From the NCBI GenBank assembly GCA_963555705.1, contig OY743189.1:1381501-1445500 (forward strand): DNA of 64,000 nucleotides, in the 5' to 3' direction. Origin of the DNA: Ligustrum vulgare. Taxonomy: Eukaryota > Streptophyta > Magnoliopsida > Lamiales > Oleaceae. The position numbers and the translations under genes are program-made. Every line of letters starts with the position of its first letter. The stretch's first letter is position 1. A model generated the notes under the pieces. That model made no database searches, had not been told where the DNA came from, and was given only the letters and a program-made list of their open reading frames with translations. Below, one piece after another: positions 1 through 10,281 of the stretch.

Positions 1-533
1 AATTGTGTTGAAAATTGCCCACGCGATCGCGTGGACAGTTGAAAAATCAACTGCTTAAAATGATGGGCGCTTTGGCGAGCGCCCATCAATCCAATTTGTG
101 TATATATAATATATTATATTTTATTGTTTTTTTTTGTCTTTTTCTTACTTTGTTTTTTTCCCCTTTTTTTTTTCTTTTTCTTTAAACTAATTGCACGCCA
201 AGTCCTTCGTCTTCTGGTCTTCTTCAATTTAGTCCTCGAATTTTGACTTTTATTACAAATATGCCCTTGAAATATTTGCAAAGTAAGTCCTCCATCTTTC
301 TGAGATGTTGCAGTTGAGTCCTCATACTTTTGATTTCTTTCAATTAAGTCCTTGGACATCGAAATTGCTCTTCTTTTAGCTCAATTGCTCTCCAACCTTG
401 TCTATTTTCTTTCCAATTGAGTTTGTACCTAATTGTACAAGATAAACACAATTTATAAGTAGATATTTGCTCAAATTGTCAATTAAATTGTCTATTTAAA
501 AGCACAATAAGTGTGTAAAATGCACACTTATCA
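1..533 (-). repeat. 3' LTR (partial) of the Athila-like element
   Basis: These bases match 7468-8023, the start of the complete LTR. They end at TGATAAG (minus strand) immediately after the polypurine tract. The rest of this LTR lies outside the window. It lacks a 23-bp stretch present at about 7500-7522, between two copies of CCACGCGATCGCG, which looks like a slippage or recombination deletion. Confidence 0.92.
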
Positions 534-546
534 CACCCCCAAACTT
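534..546 (-). other. Polypurine tract
   Basis: On the minus strand the sequence AAGTTTGGGGGTG directly precedes the LTR start TGATAAG. This is the expected plus-strand priming site for an Athila-type element and fixes the LTR boundary at 533. Confidence 0.85.
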
Positions 547-1120
547 GAGCTTTTGCTCGTCTCGAGCAAAATTACCTACTAGTGCAATCAAGTAACGTGA
601 AATATAGATCAACAAAGTTAGATAACTTGCAAATTACTCATGAGTGCAAAATTGTATAATCAATTCAAAAGTATGATTCCAAACAATGCTACCAAAAAGA
701 AGTTTAGCTTATCCGATGTTCGATCGGTGTGTGTGTGCATAGTCATTTTCAATTGTCAATTTAGTTTCGAGAATATTGATGAGTGAAGATGTTTCAAGTC
801 AAAACTACCCACCATTAGTGGTCAATTCTTTCCTTTCCCACTCGTGGAATTCATCCCACAATAAATATTTTTCTTTCCTCCCCCGGGATGCAATTCTAGA
901 GGGTACTCTCAAATCACTCTTTTCTTTTTCCACTCTTGTTTGAGTGTGTTTTACCGACAATCTCGACAACCTAGAAATGCGGTGACTCTCCACTAATGAG
1001 TGCTTCGACATTCAAGTTTATAATAAGCAATTCAAACCCACTATTCATCTAAAAGCCCTTATGCAAGTACAAATGCATGATTTCTAAAAACTAACGTGAT
1101 GAATGCTCGTATCTTCCCCA

Positions 1121-1246
1121 CTCCCTTAAGCTTTCTAATTGACCCATGTAGCGAGCTTTAGGTCGGCAACTCCCCGATTGTTTTAAGATCAAAGGGTACC
1201 AGGTTTCAAAATACCCCTACGGACTTATTAACTCGAGTCAAAAAGG
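1121..1246 (-). repeat. Conserved Athila 3' module, copy 1
   Basis: On the minus strand it runs from CCTTTTTGACTCGAG to GACCTAAAGCTCGCTACA and GGGTCAATTAGAAA. A second copy follows at 1335-1443 and 4190-4200, and two more are in the unrelated-length element at 43144-43256 and 43314-43430. Confidence 0.8.
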
Positions 1247-1334
1247 TTACGAAGTGGGATAGACTTATTAAGCAAATGCAATGATAATGTGAATTTTTTT
1301 TTTTTTTTTTTCATGTGTGTGTGTGAGTACCCTA

Positions 1335-1443
1335 CTCATTAAGCTTTCTAATTGACCCATGTAGCGAGCTTTAGGCCGGTGACTCCCAAGTTTCAAACTT
1401 AAGGCACCAAGTTTCAAGATACTCCTACGGGCTTAATTACTCG
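1335..1443 (-). repeat. Conserved Athila 3' module, copy 2 (split by solo LTR)
   Basis: Same order of blocks as copy 1, about 214 bp away. The solo LTR inserted inside its GACTCGAG block, and the remaining bases continue at 4190-4200. Confidence 0.8.
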
Positions 1444-4184
1444 TGTAGCGACCGAGAAATTTTCGTGATTTTATTCAAATAAATATTTTAAAAAAAAAAA
1501 ACGTGTCACTTCGACCTTGCCCATCATTTAGTCATTTTATTTTTAAACGCGTGCTCGTCTAGCCAGTTAAGTGGAAAATTTAATTTATTCAAATACTTAG
1601 TCAAATTTTAATTTTTATCAAATATATTTCAATATTACAGTTTATTTTAAAGTATCAAATTCCTTATCAGTTTTAAATCAAAATTATTATAATTTTGAGT
1701 CCAATTTAGTTAAGCTCAAATTTTATTATTTGTGTCCAAAATTATGATATCCATATTTTAATTATTTCAGCCCAATTAGAAAATTCTTGCAGCCCAAACC
1801 CATTTAAACCTAAAAATTTGTGCCCTATATTATATAATGTTCAATCACTCTCCCATCCTCATCCTCAGAAGCCAAGAACGCAGCCAAGCAATATGCTGGT
1901 AACACTGCAACCACCTCCTCGATCAGAACTCAACCAACACCGTTCATCATCATCACCCGAGAACACAATCAGCAGACTGCCTCAATCAAACTGGGTCACA
2001 CTGCACCATCTTCACCATCACCACAATCGGCCTCAACTCATCACGCCACCAACCTCCTTCATCATCTTCATCACCATTCGAAATCATCACCTGCAACACC
2101 ACCAATATTATTATCATCATCATCATCACAGAAAAACCAACTCGACCTTTCCCAAAACGCCAACTGCAGCTCCACCACGATCTGCCCCATCAGTCATCCG
2201 ACTGAACCTCAACCTTCATCTTCGAACCCAACAACCACCTCACATCTTCCTCCAATCAATTTCACAACCCAAAATCAATTCTAACATCAACCCATGTCCG
2301 AATCAAGCTTCAGTTTATGCCAATCAAAAACCCAGAACCAAAAACTAAATTAACTCATAAACTCACCTAAGCGCTCGCCTATCCTCTGCCTTCTTCACGA
2401 CCAAATTCACAAACCTCTAGCCACCAATTTCGAACCCCCAGCTACCACCTTCACCGCCACCCTCACTCCACTACAATGACACCACACCATCGCACAAACC
2501 GCTCAAGCCGCCTCCACACATTCGAAAAACGCCCACTGCCCAGCCCAAAATCAAAACACAAAACCAAGAATAAACTTTACCCAAAACTTACCTCGACCCG
2601 CGACCACTTTCGACCGCTATTACCGCCGGAAAAATCCCAAATCCTAGACTCGGTTCCAGCCCCAAATCGCCCCAAAACCATCCCTTTTCCTCACACTCGC
2701 ACCACTCCTACCGCCGCCATGTGTCGGCGGCGCTATTGCCGCCTGAACCGCCGGAGGCTCTGCACCGGAGATGGTCTGTCGCCCAGCTCCCTCCGTCTCT
2801 CACCGCCCCTGCTGCTGCTCTCTCTCATTTAGAGAGAGATATGATATATATGTATATATTTTGTTTATATATTTTAATTTGAAAGTTATACTTTAGTCCC
2901 ACAAGTTTTAAAAAGTTTTATTTCAGTCCCTATAGTTTTAAAGTGTTTTAAGTTTAGCCCACGTTTTTAAAAGTTATTTATTTTAGTCCTTATTGATTAA
3001 AAGAGATATATCCTCAGCCCTAAATTTCAAAAGTTATCTATTTCAGCCCCAAGTTTCAATGTCTTTCAAATCAGTCCCTACGTTTTTAAAATGTTTTATG
3101 TCAGTCCTTTCAGCTTTAAATCTTTTAATTTCAGCCCTTAAGTTTTAAATGAGTTTTAATCAGCCCTTTCATTTTTAAGATCTATTATTTTAAGCTCTAT
3201 AATTTAATATTTCGTTTTGAGTTTCAACTCAACTTTTGAAAAATCCCATTTGTCCCCAAAGTTCCAAATGATTCATTTCGACCCATGAGTTCAAATATTT
3301 TAAAACTATATAGCTTATTTTTAAAAATCTATTATTTCAACCCTATTGTTTTGAGTTTCCGACCCAACTTCCAAAAATATTTATTTTAGTCCCTCAACTT
3401 TCAGAGTATTCATTTTAGTTCCTCAACTTTCAAAACATCAATTTCAGTCCTCAAACTATAAATTATCATATTTAAACTATAAATTTCAAGGGACTAATGT
3501 AACTTATGGGCTAGACGAAGCGTACGGAGATTTGAAAGATTTAAGTCATATCCCGCTCAACTTTGCACTCGTCGGATTTAAGGTAGACTCGCCCCCATTA
3601 ATTGATTTATATCATAATTGCATGTGTTATGTGGATTTGTGTGATTTTATGCTTAATTGCATGAGAAAAGAATATCTCTTTTGAGATAAATAATTTATGT
3701 TATGCTGGGCATAACTTATCTGCTAGCCAAGAAAAGAAAAGAATGTGTTCATTTGCGTTCACTGTGTGATGCCTATGAATAAGAAAAGAATGTCACTACA
3801 TTATTTGCATGATTACGTGTTCAATTATCTTGTAGATTAATTACTGGCGATGAGTCTACTGAGTATTTCATTTTTGAAATGCTCAACCCGTTGTTTTAAC
3901 AATTTTTGCAGATTTCGGAGACGATGGCGAGTGATGGGCAGCGACGGCAAATTACAAATTGATATTTTTTTTAAAAGTCGTGAACTTTCAAATGATTATT
4001 TCATTTTATCAAGAATTGTCATTTTTACAAATTTGTACGAAAATACTTATTCCATTTGAATTATCGCTAAACTTTTATTCGATAAATGCGATATCAAATA
4101 TTTAAATCATTTTTCCGCAATAAAGTTTATTCAAGAATTTAGAGAAGTGACGTTCCCGGGCTCCTCGGAACTCGGGGCGTTACA
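1444..4184 (-). mobile_element. Solo LTR, TGTAACGCCCC family, 2.74 kb
   Basis: The segment starts TGTAGCGACCGAG and ends CTCGGGGCGTTACA, and is flanked by the perfect 5-bp duplication ACTCG (1439-1443 and 4185-4189). TG...CA ends and a 5-bp duplication are what an LTR insertion leaves, and no internal domain or second LTR is present, so a solo LTR is the simplest reading. The element at 27535-36429 is the same family in the other orientation. I place this one on the minus strand because the family motif GGGACTGAATTAAA reads that way, as it does in the Athila LTRs. It holds Pro/His-rich frames (1818-2348, 2476-2832) that look like composition, not genes. Confidence 0.82.
2885..3490. repeat. 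Degenerate phased TTAGTCCC/TTTTAAA repeats inside the solo LTR
   Basis: About fifteen imperfect units of roughly 35-45 bp repeat the pattern (T)TCAGTCCC followed by a T/A-rich stretch with TTTTAAA. The same kind of sequence appears in the related LTR at about 28430-28530. Function is not known. Confidence 0.65.
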
Positions 4185-5305
4185 ACTCGAGTCAAAAAGG
4201 CTTCGAGATAGGGCAATGCAATGCAAAAATTAAAATGGGCTAGAACTTTAGCATACGGTCATTACTTAGCTTATACTTGGCGAAATACACTCCACAAAAA
4301 ATTTATTTCCAACATGCATGGAATCACCACACGTCTAGACCGTTTCCTTCACCGGGTCGACCACCCCCAAACTTGTCTTACAATAGGATCAAGAGATTTA
4401 GAGCATTAGGAAATATTTGATAGGTTGATAAAAATTAACAATACAAGCTCACAACCTAGTTCTTCTACTCCATTAACTTCTTCACCCTTCAACAATTCCC
4501 AAACTTCACCAACAATCGATTGTGACTATTGTGCTTAAGATAATTATGATCTTGCATGGATAAGCATTTTGTAAAAGTAGACACAAGTAGCATATTGGTC
4601 ATAAATCATGAATCAATAACAATTTTAAACATCTAAGTAATCCTGGCCACGGCAAGGCTATCTAACATGTCAATACACAATAGGAAATCACCCCCAAACT
4701 TGAAATGCACATTGTCCTCAATGTGTAAAATAGAATCAAAGTAAGAGGAAAGAAGTTACTAGACATCCCAAGAAGTGGTGGGGCAATAATAAGTAGTCTT
4801 GGGCATGTGAACCCTCATAGCAATCACCAACAATCCACCCCCAAACTTGTGTTGAAGCCTCCAATCAATTGAACACAAATTTCTCCAATGAGGCATTTCA
4901 TCGAACACCTTGTGAGCATCCTATGAAAACACAAGAAAAGAGTAGATAATAAGTGGTGAATGATCCAAAAATTTAAATTACATTCATCATCTCAATTCTA
5001 ACTCATAAATCCAATGTAATTTGCTCATCCACATCACATTAAATCACACTTGAAGATAAAAGACAATATGAACCAAGTGATTTAAAAATGAGTTTTAAGC
5101 AAATTTTGACTTTGAAAGTTTGATATGAGTATATGTTAGAATTAAATGAGAATGCATTGAAGCTATTTCACACTACCCAACTTGAGGAAAATAAATGTAG
5201 AAGATAGAGACTTGGCCCAACCAACTTATTTGCAAGAAAGTAAATAAAATGCAAGAAACTAAATAATATGCAAAAATAAAAATAAAGCAAGTAAATGATA
5301 GAGAA

Positions 5306-5330
5306 TGGGTTGCCTCTCATTAAGCGCTTA
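5306..5330 (-). other. Conserved post-ORF motif (AAGCGCTT + GAGGCAACCC)
   Basis: About 40 bp downstream of the 255-codon frame, the minus strand carries AAGCGCTT, then GAGGCAACCC. The gag-pro element has the equivalent motif at 39475-39500. GGG and CCC flank the centre and could pair as a small stem-loop. Confidence 0.7.
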
Positions 5331-5367
5331 TTTTAAAGTCATTAGCTCGACTCTCCGCATAAGCACT

Positions 5368-6135
5368 TCATGGCACTCTAAATGAAGCTTTTGATGTCCT
5401 GCCCATTGTGCTTCTTTTGGCTTTGCCCCACTCTTCATTTGATCGAAATACTTGCACCTTACCCCTTTCAAAGTCATGGGACTTGCCTATTCCCTCCAAT
5501 TCAAACTCAACTAAGTAGACTTGCACCTCCTCAAGTGGCTTAATCACAAAATCAATTATTGGACAATCAATGAAGTTGAGAGAATTTGATTTAATCTCTT
5601 CATCATTAATTGCCACTCCTCCAAGCGATTCTTTTGTGATTAAATTGTCATTCTCTTCAAGCTCATCTTCTTTAGTTGATGTCTCCTCGGATTGAATGAC
5701 CGATCCATAAGTTGAATCCATGGGCAACGGCAAGTTTTTCCTATTAATTCCCAAGAGTGGGTTATACCCCCACATTTGAAATCCTTCCCAATACATGGCA
5801 TCTCCCATAAGCATATCCTCTTCATCCAAATTGGCAAGCTCATTGTAATACTTTGCAAGTACCTTTTCATTCAATAATGGAGGACCATCTTCTACAAGAG
5901 TGATGTCCTCATCCCAATCATCCGGTACACAATCTCCCAAGAGCATGTAACTCACATCCGATGTATCAATTGCTTGTTTTCGGCATTTCAAATATTGTCT
6001 AAACTTAATAAGCTTCGACGTAATCAAACTATTGCCCGAAAACAAACATTGTCCATTACAATGCATCTTGTAACAAATTTCACAACTTGAATATTCTTCA
6101 AGCATGTATTCATCACCCATGTTGAGATTGTTCAT
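5368..6135 (-). CDS. Hypothetical 255-aa protein of the Athila-like element
   Basis: This is the only long intact frame in the element. It starts about 180 bp downstream of the primer site, where gag normally begins, and stops just before the conserved post-ORF motif. I do not recognise the protein. It is acidic. Near the N-terminus (about residues 18-30) is CEICYKMHCNGQC, a C-x2-C-x3-H-x4-C spacing one residue shorter than the retroviral zinc knuckle. A run rich in Asp and Glu follows (about residues 75-105), and the C-terminal third is basic. There is no protease or RT motif. The ATG at 6135 is the first in frame; another Met follows six codons on. It could be a degenerate gag replacement, a captured host exon, or a chance frame kept open because the element is young. 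Confidence 0.6.
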   Translation of the reverse strand: MNNLNMGDEYMLEEYSSCEICYKMHCNGQCLFSGNSLITSKLIKFRQYLKCRKQAIDTSDVSYMLLGDCVPDDWDEDITLVEDGPPLLNEKVLAKYYNELANLDEEDMLMGDAMYWEGFQMWGYNPLLGINRKNLPLPMDSTYGSVIQSEETSTKEDELEENDNLITKESLGGVAINDEEIKSNSLNFIDCPIIDFVIKPLEEVQVYLVEFELEGIGKSHDFERGKVQVFRSNEEWGKAKRSTMGRTSKASFRVP

Positions 6136-6314
6136 TGCAATTGCTTTCCTATTTTGCCAATATTAGAATCAAATATGCATAGAAAGAAAACCAAACACAA
6201 GAGAGATTAGAATTGTGGTGGTTAACCAAAGATAATAAAATAAAACATAAAACAAAAATAATTACAAATTGTTAAAACTAAAATTAACTAAAGTAATAAT
6301 CAAAGTAAAAACAT

Positions 6315-6332
6315 TCCCCGGCAACGGCGCCA
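6315..6332 (-). other. Primer binding site, tRNA-Asp
   Basis: The minus strand reads TGGCGCCGTTGCCGGGGA, complementary to the 3' end of plant tRNA-Asp including CCA. It lies 6 bp inside the LTR end at 6339. Confidence 0.9.
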
Positions 6333-6338
6333 AAAACT

Positions 6339-8023
6339 TGTTCGCTCAAAATAGTGTACCGCAAGCGCACGGGTCGCGTACAAGTAATAAAGTGGACTTT
6401 TTGAGTCCGGATTGTCGATCCCACGAGGAATGTTTACTTTAGATTATACAACTTTAATTAATTTAATTCTAACAATAAAAGAAACACACAATTAAAAGTT
6501 GGTTTTGGAAAATTCTAAATTAAAGAAACTAATTTGAAATCAAATTAAAATAAGGAAAATGGAAAATAAAATAGTTGGGATTCATGATTTCACTTAACTC
6601 TCGCTTAAGTAATTTCTCAACACATGCAAATTAATAAATTACCCATTTACAATGTTAGACCCGATTTTCCAAGTTTAGCCAATTACCTCTCTCGAGTGAA
6701 ATCAACCCTAATCAATTGGTCTAACCTACTATATCTCTTTGTCGATTAAGGCCCAATCAATTGCATTAACTCTTTGTGAAAATAGCTCAATGGATCATCT
6801 AGGGTTTAAGGTATATCTCTATCCTTAACAAGAACCTAGAGCATTTGTTATTTGGTCTAAAATGCATAATATCTCTCGATTATCATACACTTCACAAAAC
6901 ATATATTTGGTGATCAATCAAACACATGGAATAATCTCAATAACAAACACACATGAAATAAGCTCAAAATTAATAAACAAACATTAAAATTACTTAAACT
7001 AAGTTAAGCTACATCAATCATCCCAACATAAAACAACTAGCCCATTGTATAAATATTGTACAAAAGTTGAGGTTTACAAAAATACATCACAAAATATAGA
7101 AATCAAAGATTAAAAATACAAGAATGAAATAAATCACTTCTCTTGATTTTTGCTCCAAAATTCCTTGAACTTTGTTTTGAATCTTCACCTCACTTCTTGC
7201 TTCCTTGCTTCAATGGTGACTAGAACTTGGACACAAAACTAAACTACAAACTAAAATTACAAACAAAACAAAAATAAAGAAAAGAAAAGAAAAGAGAGAA
7301 AAATGGAAGAGGGCTAGGGTTTGCTCAAGAAAATTCGGGATTGGTGTTAAGAAATGAGAGTATTTATACTCCCAAAATTTAGACCTAAAATGGCTCCAAA
7401 AACGCGTACAATCCGAGCCAAACACGCCCTTAAATTTAAAATAATAAAAACGCAAAATAAAAATCGGAATTGTGTTGAAAATTGCCCACGCGATCGCGTA
7501 GAATAAATCCACGCGATCGCGTGGACAGTTGAAAAATCAACTGCTTAAAATGATGGGCGCTTTGGCGAGCGCCCATCAATCCAATTTGTGTATATATAAT
7601 ATATTATATTTTATTGTTTTTTTTTGTCTTTTTCTTACTTTGTTTTTTTTACCTTTTTTTTTTCTTTTTCTTTAAACTAATTGCACGCCAAGTCCTTCGT
7701 CTTCTGATCTTCTTCAATTTAGTCCTCGAATTTTGACTTTTATTACAAATATGCCCTTGAAATATTTGCAAAGTAAGTCATCCATCTTTCTGAGATGTTG
7801 CAGTTGAGTCCTCATACTTTTGATTTCTTTCAATTAAGTCATTGGACATCGAAATTGCTCTTCTTTTAGCTCAATTGCTCTCCAACCTTGTCTATTTTCT
7901 TTCCAATTGAGTTTGTACCTAATTGTGCAAGATAAACACAATTTATAAGTAGATATTTGCTCAAATTGTCAATTAAATTGTCTATTTAAAAGCACAATAA
8001 GTGTGTAAAATGCACACTTATCA
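6339..8023 (-). repeat. 5' LTR (complete, 1685 bp) of the Athila-like element
   Basis: Begins TGATAAGTG at 8023 and ends CA at 6339, next to the primer site. At about 7484-7575 it holds several dyads in AT-rich surroundings: the 16-bp palindrome CCACGCGATCGCGTGG, GTTGA/TCAAC arms around a short A/T loop, and TGGGCGCT paired with AGCGCCCA around a 6-nt loop. A 100-codon frame at 7210-7512 is a composition effect. Confidence 0.9.
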
Positions 8024-8347
8024 AATGCCCATGATCACATTTATTCTTCACTGTTTTTACTGCTCTCTGTTCCACTTATTATTTACATTGTCGTACTTTA
8101 CTTTTGCTGGAGGTCAAGTCTTTGCCCCCCTCCTTTCATATGTTTTTCGCATTTTTTGATATAAAATAAGCCACACTTGTGGTTAAAATATATATATATA
8201 TATATATATATAGATCAATGTTAAGTTTTTTTTTCTTGTAAATTTTTTATTTTTTTTGTAAAAGTAAGACACTTCCTTCATTTAAAATTCTTATATTATT
8301 TTGCTATTATATAGATCCATGTTAAGATTTTTTTTTTTTTTTTTGTA

Positions 8348-8420
<73 letters not shown>

Positions 8421-8956
8421 GTAAATGTGAGACACTTCCTTCACTTGAAATTCTTATATTATTTTGCCATTATATATAGATCCATGTTAAGATTTTATTT
8501 GTATTGGGTTAAATTTTTGTTTAACTGAAACAATATTAATGATGAATTTATTGACATAGAGAACTAACTGATTTATTAACATTAAAATTAATGTAATTCA
8601 ACAAATCAACCATTTTTTACATATAAAATATCACAAAATAAATATATCAAAAAATTAAAAAGTAAAAGCATTTTTCAGTTTTCTATTTTTAAAGACAGTT
8701 TTCCAAAATTACAAAGAGAACATGTTTTCAGCAATTCCAAAACAAACAACCAAAATCCAAAATTCAAAACAAAATTCAAAACTCAAAATCCAAAATCGAA
8801 ACACAAAGAGAACAACCCCTTATTTTCTAAAGTCAAAAGTGTTTGATTTGGGAAAGGAAAACATTAATTAATAATAATCAGATTTCTGATACAGAGGTTC
8901 ATCATTTAGATGCAACTGTAGAGCATACTCCCGTCATATTACTCAATTAACTAGAG
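8024..8956. other. AT-rich stretch with microsatellites and a local triplication
   Basis: No gene seen. It holds an (AT)n run at 8188-8212 and an (ATT)n run at 8350-8420. Around these, a unit containing ATAGATCCATGTTAAG and GACACTTCCTTCA recurs three times (about 8212, 8311 and 8476), so the microsatellites sit inside a degenerate tandem repeat. Confidence 0.7.
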
Positions 8957-8972
8957 ACTCGTGCTGATAATG

Positions 8973-9169
8973 TGTTGTAAAACTATCAAAATTAGAACAA
9001 GAAAGAGATAGCGATGGAGAGAAAATGAGTAATACTTCTCATTGGATGTGTGAAATGAGTAAGTTTAGGCCCCTATTTAAAGGGGTGGATAATGACACAA
9101 TCGTAATAATGTAAAGTTTACAAGGGTACAATGGTAATTGATCATTCACATAATATATTATTTATAACA
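8973..9169 (-). repeat. Copia LTR (197 bp), 5' LTR of a truncated element
   Basis: On the minus strand it starts TGTTATAAATAATA and ends TTACAACA, directly followed by CATTATCAGCACGAG (8957-8972). The Copia at 29534 has the same arrangement, with LTR end TTATAACA then CGTTATCAGCACGAG. The LTR has a TATA-like TATTTAAAGG box upstream of the likely start. Only some tens of bases of internal sequence can be recognised (about 8880-8956). I see no second LTR. Confidence 0.75.
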
Positions 9170-10281
9170 TCACTAAGTTTTTTTACATTTTAATTTAAAG
9201 ATATTGATATATCCTAAAATATTATTATTATTGCTTTTAGGATGAAAACTAACTTATAGTACGACTATTAACCAAGGGACCATTCTGCATCGCTATTGAA
9301 AAAGTCAAAATGAGTTTTTTGAGGCCTGAAAGTATTTTTTATTATTATAAGAATTTATAATTCTGAAAGTATTTTCTGAGACCGGAAAGTATTTTTTATT
9401 ATTCTGAAAGTATTTTTTATTATTATAAGAATTTTAAGGTAAATTTGAATGATGTGACTTTCTCTAAAATACCTCCAAAATATTCTATGAGGAATTAATT
9501 TTCAAACAAAAATTAAAGTAACTTTCTCAAAAGTGCTTCTATGGGGAGCAAAGCAAAATTAATAGTAAAACTTTTATCAAATGAGCCCTAATTAATTTTA
9601 CTCAAGTTCCTGAACGATAGCTAATTGATGGAATGTGATAAAGGCATAAATCGTTAATGCTGAAAATAAAGTGAAGTTTTGTGACTTCATAGAAATAAAT
9701 TAAAATTTAATGGAAGCATTTTTTTAGATTCATTTATCCTTTTAAATATATGGTGGTTACTTATTTGTCAATATCATTTTTATTGATTGTGATTTGTGTG
9801 TCGAGTTACATGGAAATATTGGCCTATGGTGTTTTACGGTAGATAAGATAAGTTTCATTATCTGTGCAACTTTTGAGTTTATCTTCTTGTAGTTGTCATT
9901 GCATATTGTTGGGCTCAACATGATTTTATCCCAAGCTTATTAGTTGGCAATTGGAATTGGAGAATGGGCGTTTGCACAACGTTTGATATCATAATTGAAG
10001 CTTACTTCATTTTAAATACTCATTGAAAAATCCTACAAAAAATTTTTTTGTTGAAAAATACGTCATTCAATAAAAGTATCTTATGATACTTCTATCATAG
10101 CATGATACTTATGACACTTTCAAATTTTTGTATCATAACGTGAAACTTTTTCAAAATTTTTATGATACTTACAAAGAAATTTTAGTATTATACCTTCATA
10201 TTTTACAAATTTTTATGATACTTTATCTCAGACATTAAATCAAACACTTTTCATGCATTATTATTCATATTTTCTATTTTT
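9170..10281. other. Unassigned AT-rich DNA with short repeats
   Basis: No gene seen. At 9330-9440 the phrase CTGAAAGTATTTTTTATTAT recurs imperfectly. At about 10070-10220, TTATGATACTT or close variants recur at least five times on either strand, which resembles the subterminal repeats of a DNA transposon, but I could not find ends. Confidence 0.45.

Larger units (their letters stand above)
547..5305 (-). other. Non-coding 3' half of the Athila-like element
   Basis: Apart from the inserted solo LTR, this stretch has no long frame that resembles a protein. It contains two copies of a conserved module (1121-1246, and 1335-1443 continuing at 4190-4200), a T-run at about 1297-1311, and AT-rich filler. 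The region corresponds to the long 3' non-coding space of the gag-pro element at 39.5-44.0 kb, with which it shares the modules and the end-proximal sequence. Confidence 0.7.
1..8023 (-). mobile_element. Athila-like non-autonomous LTR retrotransposon (LARD type), left end cut by window
   Basis: Bases 1-533 and 7468-8023 are nearly identical direct repeats, differing at about six sites plus one 23-bp indel, so they are two LTRs of one young element. Read on the minus strand the LTR begins TGATAAGTGTGCA at 8023 and ends in CA at 6339. It is followed by a tRNA-Asp primer site and, at the far end, by a polypurine tract abutting TGATAAG at 533. The internal region (534-6338) contains no recognisable gag, protease, RT or integrase, only one 255-codon frame, so the element must borrow its proteins. 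Primer-site type and LTR ends match the Athila branch of Ty3/Gypsy. Removing the solo LTR at 1444-4184 leaves about 3 kb of internal sequence. The flanking target duplication cannot be checked because the left LTR is incomplete. Confidence 0.88.

Noticed and set aside
114..359. 81-codon Lys-rich frame on the minus strand
   Set aside because: It lies in the LTR and comes from T-rich runs; the matching frame is not kept in the other LTR.
1818..2832. Two Pro/His-rich frames (176 and 118 codons)
   Set aside because: They sit inside a solo LTR, have biased composition and no domain, and the related LTR does not keep them in frame.
6315..6332. tRNA-Asp gene
   Set aside because: Only the 18 bases complementary to the tRNA 3' end are present; it is a primer binding site, not a tRNA gene.
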